The position numbers were made by a program, and so were the translations under genes. Positions 45,148-55,496 of a stretch of 64,000 nt of DNA are shown piece by piece; the first letter of the stretch is position 1, and the number at the start of each line of letters is the position of its first letter. The notes beneath the pieces were generated by a model. It was not told where the DNA came from. It saw nothing but the letters and a program-made list of their open reading frames with translations, and did not search any database. Source of the DNA: Camellia lanceoleosa (taxonomy: Eukaryota; Streptophyta; Magnoliopsida; Ericales; Theaceae); NCBI GenBank assembly GCA_025200525.1, contig CM045767.1, forward strand, positions 118,976,021 to 119,040,020, in the 5' to 3' direction.

Positions 45148-47358
45148 ATTTTTGTTAAATAAATTTCACTTTGAAGTCTTCTTTTCCAATGTTTGATTAA
45201 GGTAAAAACAGATGTCTGAAAAGACCATATTCTAAAAAGAAAAAATAGTCTTTGGGAGAAGCAATCAATCAGTGGAAATGGTTGAACGTTGCCCCCGTTA
45301 GGAATTCGTCTGCTCTTTCCCTGCTAAAGGCTTCTATGACTAGACAGGAATTCATAAGACTTTCCAGTTGTTACCGTAAATGAGATTTATTTATTAGAAT
45401 ATTTTATTTTAATAATAATAATTTTTTAAAAATACAATATAACTATTTATATTTTTCAAATCAAAGTCTGGAGGCTAGGTATTCTCCTTCCTTCAAATAT
45501 TTTAGAACAGAGACACAATGTTGATCAAATCTCAAGACGTAATTTTTGAATTAGAACAGAGACACAAAAATTTTAAGAATAGAAGATTGTGTGCCCTCTA
45601 GTGGAGACTCCATGTAAGTAATTACAACTGAGAATTTAAACAAAAAAAAAAAAAAAAAAAATTCTAGACATCTCATCTATCTTTCTTGAAAACAAAAATT
45701 AAAAATGATACCATTGCAATTTGAGAGAAATTACTCAATATTTTTTGGAGCAAGTTGAGGCCATATTCTAAATTAATAACTACGAATACTATTATTGGCA
45801 GTTGACATACGTAATATGTGTGCAATTTAAATGAGTAAAAATAAAAATAAATGATAAAAAAATTAATATTATTCGAACCTAAAGTCTTGAAGAGAAGCAA
45901 ATGATTTCAAGACACTAGGTCCAGCCTTTGCACCAGACTTGAAACCAAAATCTTGAGTATAAAAAAAGAAAATTCTTATCACTCGAGCAATATATATATA
46001 TATATTATAACATTAATTTTTTTATCATTTATTTTTATTTTTATTTACTTAAATTATACACGTATGGTGTTTGCTACCTGCTAGTCAATTAATAAAATGG
46101 AGTATTACTCCAAAATCATCGAATAATTATCGGCAGTTTGGGTTGAAAACTTACTAGTCCCAAAGATTAAACGAAGGCTAAGAGATGAACTCAATTGATT
46201 TTCCAAATGGGCCTTCAGATCCACTTCGACCGATTGATCGAGTTTGGTGAGATATGTCATTTCCATGGGCCTAAATTTTTTATGTTTTTTTCCTGAAATA
46301 GTGCTTAAAGAGCACCATGTAACAAATAACACTCACCGTACACTCAAAACATGATAATAACGGCTCTAAATTGCTTTAATTTTCTAGATTCAACTAGTTT
46401 AAATAATTTTTATTTTAACTTTTATACATGTAGTGTATGCTCTCATCTCTAATATATATATATTATATAAAGTATACATCTGAGTTGGTATGAACGTTGT
46501 TGTAATTTTTTCCTTATTAATAATATTCTTTTTATGCAATAACTGTCACCCATTTCCATTAAATAATTCTCATGTTAAATAATTTTTATCCTTTATTAAA
46601 TCACGAAAAATATTAATTAGTTTTTCTCGGTTATCAAAATATTCAAAATTTAAATATAAATGCGTTCATGCTACCATTGATTTATTCTATTATAGTAGGC
46701 CAATACAATATTTGGAGTGAAAAATTGTGTAACATTTTTTACATACCTAAAACCCCTACACTTATTCAAAATACTACTCTTCATCACATGTTAGTGGGCA
46801 TGAGTGGTGGGAGAATTAATAGTGGCATATATGTCTGAAATTTAATCTTTGTATATTCTGCAACTATGTTTAGGTGAGTTGGTTTGGAAATATATATATA
46901 TATATTTTTAATTTATAATAATTTTGATTTTTTTTTTAAATTATTTTAATCAATTGTCAAACATCCTCTTAATCTTGACTAGGTAACTTTACACTTCTGG
47001 ATGCATAATATGATTGAGAAGTTAGAACTGTGTGGTTTAGAAGAAAATCAAGGAAAGTAAATCTGATTTCCTTTTCTTTCTTTTTTTTAATAATAAAAAA
47101 ATAAATAAAACCAATGACGTAGAGAGACCAAATCTTGGCACCAAAATTTGAATACCAAATGATGATTCAGGCATGCCAAATTGGGTATCAAGATTTGGTG
47201 ACAGTAAGACGGTTGATCAAGGGGCTCTAAAACAGAAATTATTCATTTAGTTAGCTGCTATTAGTTGAGTACACAGTCAACGGGGACACAGAAATTGTGC
47301 AAAGGGGGTTTAAAGCAAAATTATTTAGATTTTAAAGGAATTAAAGTAAGATTATATA

Positions 47359-48407
47359 GGTGCCGTTTGGTAACACTTACGTTTTTAGTTTTTTATTTAT
47401 ATTTACAAAAATTTAAAAACTCAAATAAAAACTTGTTTGGTAAATTTTTAATTTATAAATCAATGGTTTCAATTTATAAATTTGTCTAAAAAATGTAAAC
47501 ACAAAAAATGTGTTTCCGTTTTGAATTTTCAGTTTTTTTTTTTTTTTACCACCCAATACTAGCCACCACCCGCCACCATTTTCCACCACCGTCTTCCGCC
47601 ACTACCACCCACCACCCACTCCCCACTACTACCCACTTGCCACCCACTAGCCACCACCCATTCGCCACTACCACTCACTCCTCGCCACCGCCACCACCAC
47701 CTACCTGCCATCCACCCGCCACCCGCCACTACCATCCACCGCCTGCCACCACCACTCACCACCCACCTGCCACCACCATCCGCCAGTAGCCACCTGTTTC
47801 CCACTTACCTCCACCTCTCACCACCTACCACCATCACTCATTACCCACCCACCACCCACCTGTCACCACCACCCACTACCTACCACCATCACCCATTCCT
47901 CACCCGCCACCTACCACCACCACCACCACCACCACCACCCACCACCCGCCACCCACCCACCCACCACCACCACCACCACCACCACCACCACCACCACCAC
48001 CCACCCATCACCACCCGCCATCCGCTATCCACCTGCCACCACCACCCACCACCTGCACCACCACCACCCACCACCCACCATTCCCACTTGTTGCCACCAC
48101 CCACCTGTCACCACCCACCCGCCACCACCCGCCATTCGCCATCCGCCACCCACCTACCACCACCACCCGCCCACCCACCCACTACCACCACCACCCGCTA
48201 CCCACCATCCACCCTTACCACTTTTTACCACCGTTTTCCGCCGCCACTTGCCATTTCTCACTCTTTTTTATATTTTTAAATTTTTTTAAACATTTTGTCA
48301 ATTACCAAACGTGTTTGTAGTTTATGTTTTTCTAAAAATAAACAAAAATCAGTTTATAAAATTTTTGTAAATATAAACTGAAAACGTAAATGTTACCAAA
48401 CAGACCC
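47359..48407. mobile_element. TIR element carrying a CCACC/CACCAC array, unit 1 only
   Basis: Ends: GGTGCCGTTTGGTAAC at the left and GTTACCAAACAGACCC at the right, continued inward by ACGTTTT / AAAACGT. It is flanked by ATA (47356-47358, 48408-48410). Unit 2 has the uninterrupted target at 56411-56420. The interior is dominated by a C-rich simple array (47550-48245). Open frames on both strands here are simple-sequence artefacts. Confidence 0.85.
47550..48245. repeat. Degenerate CCACC / CACCAC / CCGCC minisatellite
   Basis: About 700 bp of C-rich + strand made of CCACCA, CCACCC and CCGCCA words with a pure (CAC)n run at about 47965-48000. On the minus strand it contains textbook G-quadruplex motifs: the complements of 47945-47962 (CCCGCCACCCACCCACCC) and 48166-48180 (CCCGCCCACCCACCC). 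Confidence 0.9.
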
Positions 48408-50393
48408 ATAGATTTTGAGAACCAAAATACTAATTTGTTTTATAATACTTCAAATTACATAAAAGTAATGAAATTTTTCAAAGGTTTGGGATGAATAAAA
48501 TACTAATTTCTCTTATAATTACTAAAATTGCATGAAAATAATGAAAATTTTCAAAATTTAGGGTAACATAAGTAAAATATTGAGATTCGAAAGGGGTTGA
48601 AGTAAATTATATAAATTTTGAAATGGTGAAAATGTAAAATTCTTTTATAAATATCCAAAAGTTTGAGGGTGGCCCCCCGCTAGCCTAGCCACCCCTGTGT
48701 CCGCCATTACACACAGCCTACATAAAATTTCTGAAAGACTGGACTAGACTATCCCACCCAAAAAATACTAATTCATCACAACATGAAATAAAACTGCCTT
48801 GAAGAGCACGAGTTAACATCAATTTATCATGCAATAATAATGGGCATACTTTGGATTTGATTTTCCTTCATTATAATTCATACTTGGAAACAATCTGGGG
48901 ACATGAGTTACAGAATTTTCATAAGCTTTTGCCCTTTGTTTTAACAATATATGTTTATGTGTAGATGAGTTAGAAATGTCATATTTTGAATAGTTCTGAT
49001 AATTACGCTTTCAAGCTACCAACTTTAACTTTCTAATTGAATTAGGCCTCGTTTGTGAACAAAATATTTTAGTCAAAAAGTCATTATAAAAAGTCAACTT
49101 ATTCTTTTTATTTTTTTTTACGTCTTTTTGTAAAAAAATCAATAAAAAAGTCAATTTCCAAATGAATCGTAAAATACATTAGTGACTTTGATCATATAAT
49201 AAACCTTCCCGTTTGTCTTTTTTTGTATTCACCTATCATAAACATGAGGTAAGAATGGATTCCCCCATTCTGATCGAAAGTTGAGTAAACCTTGACAAAA
49301 CAGAAACTTCAATCGAGCAATTGAACAGTGAATTTTACGAAGATATTTGACAATCTATTAGAGGAACTTTTTGGGCTTGAACCATGAAATAGATGAGGCA
49401 GAAAAGAGTCCACGATAAATTCATATGTAGTGTATAGTACATAAAGATTTAGTATTGATGTTCTAATGAAAGTAGAAAAAATTTATGCAGAGTTTGGTGA
49501 GTAATGATCTATAATGCCTTGTTTTTTTTGTTTTTTTTTTTGGAACAATTTATTCATGGTATATGAAGTGGAGATCCTATACCATTCTTTGTATAGATAG
49601 ATGTGAGAGCTGAATAAATGTATTCAAACAAGTGGCTAATAAGTAGGCCCAAATAATGTGGGCTCAGTAAAACCCAAGCCCATTGAACCTTGTGATCACC
49701 CAAAGCCAAACAAATGAGGGCAAACGAATAAGCAAGAGAGGGGGCCAAGGAGAATAATGAGGAGGGGCCTGGGTTGCATGGAACAAAGATCAAGGGACAA
49801 TGATACTATAAGAGGTGGAGGTAGAACTTAGAAGAAGGGGAGGTAAAAAAAACTTAGACCTAAAGAAAACCCACTCAAGAAAATTCTTTCAGATCTAGCT
49901 TGTCCGTCGGAGTACTAATTCCGACACCATCGACTGGAGTTATTCTTGTTATTACAGGTATCATATCGAGGATCTTCTCAGAGGAATCACCAAGGATAGA
50001 AAGAGTATTTCTGAAAACCACGTCACCATAATAGATGATGTTTAATTATCAACATCAAAAGAAAAGAATCTATGTAATTTTTTTAAAAACAGTATATATA
50101 TTGCAATAAGCAAGTAAAATTTCCTTGACCTGTGTTGATCATATATGTGCTCTTGTTTTGCATTGATGTGCAAAAATACTTTGGATTTTCCCTTCTATAT
50201 GTGCAAATATACTTTGGTGAAATAGGTTGTAAACAATATTATTCGGTAGTGTTGGGCGGTGTGCATCTTGATAAGTATGATACACAAACTACTTAGGTTG
50301 AATTCTAAAGTTTTTTTTTGGTATTTTTGCATTTATGACATATAGCCCTAATTCTGTTTATATATATATATATATAATTGGGAGCAACTATTA

Positions 50394-51316
50394 GAGAAAT
50401 TCTATTTCCACACACCAAATTTTCTTACTTCACATATTTAATGAATTTTTTCAGAATCACAATTTTATCCTTTAACAAAATTACCATCTCACCCACTACC
50501 ATCTCACCCACACTTCTCACAATTTCTCCATAAACATCTCACCCACCACTATCTCACCAGCTACTTCACCGCCGGCCATTGCCTCCCATGCCAAACCTCA
50601 ACCATACACATCATTTCATTTCACTTTCCCCACTCTTTTCAGTCCTTAACCTTCCCATTTCGTCTTTTTTCTTTCCCTGTAGATCGCTAGAGAAATCGCG
50701 ACCGTTCGGAGTACCAGTGCTGAACTGATTACCATTGTTTAGATATCAATCGCTGAACCAATTGAGTATGTACAGATATCAACTATCAAATCTATAGGGT
50801 TTGTTCGAGCAGCAACTATCGAATCTCTCTCTGTTTCTTTTTCTTTCTCAGTTAATCAATCGATCGATCGATCGTGGTAAAGGAGAGAGGTTGCGTCGCA
50901 ATGGAGAGGGCGGAGATGACCGGAGAGGGGGCGAAAAAGACTAGGGAATGAGTGGGGAGGTGGATCGCAGAGGTGATGACAACCGATGATGATTGAGATG
51001 GAGCTGACGACGATCAGCGATGATTGCGATGGAGGTGACAACAACGTGAGGGGCTATGTGAGAATGGCTGAGAGGTTGGGAAGGGGCAGTGGTTGATGTC
51101 GTCGTTGCCACCGTCGTCGGTAGCTGGTGTAGTTAGGGTTATGGTTTTTTGATTGAAAAATTATGGAATGAGAGGATGTGCATAGAGAATGTGAGGGTAT
51201 ATTTGGGATGTGAAGTGAGTGGACTGAGATAAAGAAGTAAAAATCAAATTATTAAATGTGTAGATTGAGAAAAGATATACACAAAGATAATTTAGTGCGT
51301 GAAAATAAAATTTCCC
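50394..51316. mobile_element. Candidate Pack-MULE-like element, unit 1 copy
   Basis: Imperfect inverted repeat of about 35 bp: AGAAATTCTATTTCCACACA at the left, with the reverse complement of the right end GTGCGTGAAAATAAAATTTC. The 9-bp flanks are CAACTATTA (50385-50393) and GAACTATTG (51317-51325), perfect in the unit 2 copy. The interior (about 50560-51140) is GC-rich and gene-like, unlike the AT-rich surroundings: a CT-rich leader, GATCGATCGATCG, and a run of GATGACC-rich sequence on the + strand that reads as Ser/His/Pro-rich on the minus strand. Confidence 0.65.
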
Positions 51317-51444
51317 GAACTATTGTTATATATTGTTTGTAATTCTTTTTGATTATAATAAAATTGTAGTGATTATATACGTGACCCTAGTTTTGGGACG
51401 AAATACATAAATATTGTGTTCTCATGTGTGCATATGATTTAAAA

Positions 51445-51800
51445 GTTTGGGTAAATTACACTTACACCCTTTGAGGTTTGGGTTTAATACCTATCACCTC
51501 TGATGGTTGAAAAATTATGCTAACCCCTCTGTCATTGTAATTATTTAGACGGAATGAAAGTATTGAACTCATGCATTATCTCTTTTCTTGTTTTGTTTTA
51601 CTTTTTCTATTTTTTTTTTCATTTCCTTTACTTTTTTTTTTTAAAATATAATTTTCTCTATTTTTCTACTACGAGTTGTTATCTTTTACATAAGTAGGGA
51701 GTGAAATAAGACTATTAACCCCAAAGGTAGAAATGTAATTTTTAGAATGTCGGGAGGTAGAATATAATCGGACTAAACTCAGGGGTTGTTAGTGTAATTT
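51445..51800. mobile_element. Foldback element of the AAATTACA...TGTAATTT type, unit 1
   Basis: TAAATTACACTTACACCCTT...GAGGTTTGGG at the left is inverse to the CTCAGGGGTTGTTAGTGTAATTTA block at the right. It has the same design as 29269-29517. The equivalent in unit 2 is about 59425-59790. Confidence 0.6.
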
Positions 51801-52316
51801 ACATGTACGAGTACGAAATAATTTGTCTCGTATAATTATGTTGAACAAGTCTTCACTTCTTCAAACGTCGTCATCTTATCATCTAAAAATACAAATGTGA
51901 GTGAGCCGGTAGGTGTGTGCTAGAAATCCCTCCAAAATGTCAAGGAATAGAATATAATTGGACTAAACCTCAGAGAATGTTAGTGTAACTTACTGTAAAG
52001 TTTTCTTAGTTATTCTTTTATATTTTTCATATTTTTCATATTTCACCAATCCTGGTTTGATATTTTTGACAATCTATTATCCCTATTCTCTATATGTGAC
52101 ATGTACAAGTGACAATATGTGGCAAAGCTTATCTCTCACATCTTACTAGTCTAGACTTTTGAGGTTGAAATATTTGATTGAATAATTGAAAACTAGATCT
52201 ATCAATAGAAAACCCTTCCTATCAATTTCCTGGCATTTCTTTTAACCTGCTCCACATATTACCTACAAATTCTTCTGTTTTAAAAAATAAAGTAAAATAA
52301 AACCAGACTAACTTCC

Positions 52317-53600
52317 ATGGTTGCAGTCCCAAGGCAAGTACTCATTGATTCTTCAACATCTATCACGCTTCCTCGCTCCACTAAAAACAAAAGTACCCAG
52401 TTCCTGGATCAAGTCCGGCCCATGGGCCCATCACAGTCCTATCCCAATAATCTATTTCACTCATTTCTTAAGTTTCAGGCACTATTTGATATTCCTTTTA
52501 AAAGTGTACTTTTTTTGTCTTCTTATTTTTTTAATCATGTTATTTTTCTATTTTTTTTATATATTTTTTCATAAAAATTAAAAAAATATACTTATTTAGA
52601 TTATTTCAAACATTCTATCAATTATAGGTCATCTGTAAAAAAAAATTAAATCAATTTTCTTTTTTTCATTTTCTCTTCTTTCTTTTTTTTTTTGGCATTT
52701 TCAGTATCGGAAAATTTTATAATGCGCATCTTATCATATGCATACCTAGCACTTTTAGGGGTGTATACCATATGTATCTTACCACAAAAATATATAATTT
52801 TATCATAAATTTTGTAATATCAACCACAAAATGCATAATCTTACCATAAATTAGCGTAACAAAATGTCTAAAATTTTCTAGTTGATGTTGCAAAAGTTTA
52901 TGGTTTGGTTACGATATTTTTTGTTACGCCAATTTGTAATGAGATTATACATTTTATGGTTGATTATGAAATGTTGTGATAAAGTTATATATTTTATGAT
53001 AGTGTGCAAATAATACATAGGTATGGTTTGGGAAGTGGGTTGATTTTTTGACTTTTTGACTATTTTAGCCTGGAGCTAAAAAGTCTAGTTTGGGAAAGAC
53101 TTTAACTTTTTTGTCAGAGAAAGAATGTAATGATTATAGATTGGATATAATATTTTGTCTTATTGGATTAAAAATTCTATTTTATTTTTTGTGACTATTT
53201 TAGTCAAAAAATCCCCCAAACCCTCTTCCCAAACCATGCCATACTCCTTTAGGATGCATATGGTATGTACTGGTACACACCATAGTATTTCCCTTTCATA
53301 TCTCCTCTTTTCTTTTTTTTTTTTTTCCCTCTAACTCTCGGGCTCAAGAAATTGTGACCTCTCCTTAAGTCATTAGTTTGGCTAAATCTAAAGTGTCATG
53401 TTTTGAAACCTTTTCTTTCTTTCATTTGCAGAGGTCCATATTGCTTCAGAAGCATAGGTGACAGTGTGGTAGTACTTCTAGTATCACCACTTCTCTTAGA
53501 TGCATGCACGCTGCTTTTAACACCAATCCAACATCAAATATAGACCCCAAGTCACCTAAACCCTTTTTATGGATTCAAATAAAAAGTTGTGTTTACGATC
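52317..53600 (+). other. Possible captured-gene or exon fragments in the array unit
   Basis: A frame at 52317-52440 begins MVAVPRQVLIDSSTS. At about 53431, after TTTCATTTGCAG, a second exon-like stretch reads RSILLQKH, then (through a stop in unit 1) SSITTSLRCMHAAF. Both are conserved in unit 2 (60296, 61398), where the second reads further. No family was recognised; they may be fragments of a host gene or simply chance frames. Confidence 0.3.
53020..53240. mobile_element. MITE, GGTATGGTTTGGGAAG family, unit 1 copy
   Basis: Terminal inverted repeat GGTATGGTTTGGGAAG / CTTCCCAAACCATGCC, continued inward by GATTTTTTGAC / GTCAAAAAATC. ATA flanks both sides (53017-53019, 53241-53243), a PIF-type duplication. 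The copy in unit 2 is at about 60995-61217. Confidence 0.8.
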
Positions 53601-53789
53601 AGCTGTTAAAATTGTGAGCCTGTATGCCAATTGATTTTGCTTTGTGAATAACGGGATTGGTTGTTGCTTAGTAAGAAATATTGACATACCTGTAATTTCA
53701 TAGGACATATAGTGATTGTATATACATGGGATTGAGGTACGCTTTATGTTAGCAGGCATTTTAATATTATAATGTGTTATTGGTTTGAT

Positions 53790-54050
53790 TTATTTTTCTT
53801 TCTTCCAAGTCTTTTTCTCAAGTCTTCCAAGGAAATTGTCCACCAATTTCCTTTCCTATTTTTATCTTCCAAGTCTTTGCCTAGTCAAGTCTCTTTCAAG
53901 TCTTCCAAGAGTCAAGTCTTCATACTTGTCCTCCAAGCAACTTCCAAGGAGCCTCCAAGCAACTTCCAAGAAGAATCCTCCAAACCAAGTTTCATTTTCT
54001 ATAAATTGAGCTAATATCCTATCTTGGAACATATGAGAAGAAGTTTTGGT
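53790..54050 (+). other. LTR-promoter-like segment with CAAGTCTTCCAAG repeats
   Basis: Degenerate repeats of CAAGTCTTCCAAG and CAAGCAACTTCCAAGGA lead into TTCTATAAATTGAGC (about 53998-54012), a TATA-like box. This arrangement resembles the U3 region of plant copia LTRs. The same sequence ends unit 2 (about 61770-62026). The full LTR was not delimited. Confidence 0.4.
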
Positions 54051-54427
54051 CTCTCTATTTTTATTTTTATTTTTATTTTTGTGACACAGATTCACTTCTT
54101 TCTCGAAATATTTTCAATTAATAATGTTAGATATCTAAAAAATTTAACTTGAAAGATATTTAGAAAAAAAAAAACTATGTGTGGATTACACTTTCAAGTA
54201 AGCATCAACATTAGCCTTAACGAATTAATTTTTTAACTAAATATAACTAGTAAACGAAGGCTAAGAGATGAACTCAATTGTTTTTCCAAATGGGCCTTCA
54301 GATCCACTTTGACCGATTGATCGAGTTTGGTGAGATATGTCATTTCCATGGGCCTAAATTTTTTATGTCTTTTCCTGAAATAGTGATCAAAGAGCACCAT
54401 GTAACAAATAACACTCACCATACACTC

Positions 54428-55496
54428 AAAACATGATAATAACGGCTCTAAATTGCTTTAATTCTCTAGATTCAACTAGTTTAAATAATTTTTATTTTAA
54501 CTTTTATACATGTAGGGTGTGTTTGATTGGACGGACTAGATAAGGGAGGATTAGAATCCATCGAATTTAAGTCTTGGGACTGTGAATCCCCCGGACTATT
54601 TGGTTGGATTGGATATGTATCCTGTGTTTGTTTTTTCATAGGATTAGATGTCTGGAAATGACTATTTTTAGTGAATCCAAAGTTTGGTTGGACGGACTGG
54701 ATAGGATAAATGACCAAAAGACTATTTTATCATTTTTCAATTGTTTATTGAATAATAGCAATATTAAACATATTTTTAATATTTTAATTATTTTTATCTA
54801 GATTAAATAAAAATTTATTTTATTTTATTTTTTACACAATTAAATAAATTTATTTTTTAAAAATTAAATAAATAAAATATCAATAAAAATATATGTTATT
54901 TTTTAATTAAAATTTTAAATATATTTGTTTTTAAAAATGATAATAATTAAACAATGAAATTAAATAAAACATCTATTAAAATTTAAATAATGAAATTAAA
55001 TAAAATATAAACAAAATTTTAAAATAAAACATCAACAAAATATCTATAAAAAATTATTTAAAAAAAATTAAATAAATAAAACATCAATAAAAAGTTAAAT
55101 AAAATTATTTTATTTTTAAATTGAGACATTTAAATTTTATTGAATTTTATTAAATATAATACATAATTAAATAGTAGAAGGTCAAAATGGTCATTTTACC
55201 ACCTAATTCCAATAGTGGATTGTCCCCCAAAAATTGTCCCACACCCCCCCCCAGGACACAATAGTCCCCCATATGGGGGATAAGGAGTCCGGCCGGACTC
55301 CATGTCCGGTAGACTAAAAAAAAAACAAACAACAGATTGGATGTTTCTTTCGGATTACAATCCGCACAGTAAATAGCCCCCCTCCTTATCCCCCCAATCA
55401 AACACACCCAAAACATGATAATAACGGCTCTAAATTTCTTTAATTCTCTAGATTCAACTAGTTTAAATAATTTTTATTTTAACTTTTATACATGTA
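54428..55496. repeat. 87-bp direct duplication flanking the TIR element
   Basis: 54428-54514 and 55410-55496 are the same 87 bp (AAAACATGATAATAACGGCT ... TTATACATGTA) with one difference (AAATTGCTTT against AAATTTCTTT). Unit 1 has this sequence once (about 46347-46433). The element at 54515-55409 lies exactly between the two copies. Unit 3 repeats the arrangement at 62411-63480. Confidence 0.88.
54515..55409. mobile_element. 0.9-kb TIR element, unit 2 copy
   Basis: A perfect 16-bp terminal inverted repeat, GGGTGTGTTTGATTGG / CCAATCAAACACACCC, with further inverted blocks (AAGGGAGGATTAGAATCC against the right-end GGATTACAATCC - CCTCCTTATCC). The interior is A/T-rich with TTAAATAAAA-type words and has no transposase. 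The unit 3 copy is at about 62498-63392. It is absent from unit 1 and from repeat copies A and B. Confidence 0.82.

Larger units (their letters stand above)
44374..45160 (-). mobile_element. SINE-type retroposon, minus orientation, with two nested MITEs
   Basis: AAATTTCAC flanks both sides (44365-44373, 45161-45169). A T run (44375-44391), i.e. a minus-strand poly(A) tail, follows the left duplication. The body shares the CACCAAAGTATCTTGTT and ATAACTTGAGAACTTA segments with the SINE at 17532-17800. At its other end a tRNA-like head shows a weak A-box (TAGGTAATTGG on the minus strand, about 44975-44985) and B-box (AGTTCGAAAT, about 44932-44941). The syntenic position in copy A is an empty site. 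Confidence 0.7.
43785..46876. repeat. Dispersed repeat, copy B, carrying a SINE insertion
   Basis: Collinear with copy A (31160-33508) apart from the 0.8-kb insertion at 44374-45160. From 46168 onward it is also the left part of the tandem-array unit 1. No coding is recognisable. Confidence 0.85.
46168..54250. repeat. Tandem array unit 1 (8.08 kb)
   Basis: Repeated head-to-tail as 54251-62233 and again from 62234. Shared landmarks: ACGAAGGCTAAGAGATG at 46171, 54254 and 62237; the ATGGTATATGAAGTGGAGATCC block at 49555 and 57555; and the ATGGTTGCAGTCCCAAGG block at 52317 and 60296. Unit 1 alone contains the insertion at 47359-48407 and lacks the insertion at 54515-55409. No intact gene is seen in it. 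Confidence 0.9.

Noticed and set aside
31160..46876. Repeat copies A and B as the two LTRs of one large retrotransposon
   Set aside because: The copies do not start TG or end CA, have no adjacent primer-binding or polypurine site, and partial copies recur as C and D inside the tandem array.
47508..48279. Pro/Thr/His-rich and Gly/Trp-rich open frames on both strands
   Set aside because: Produced by the CCACC/CACCAC array; reading is open in several frames at once, as expected of simple sequence.
49554..50030. Short frames around the ATGGTATATGAAGTGG block as a gene, and the block as a complete LTR
   Set aside because: A TATA-like ACTATAAGAGG and leader-like sequence suggest retroelement origin, but no matching ends, duplication or coding could be established.
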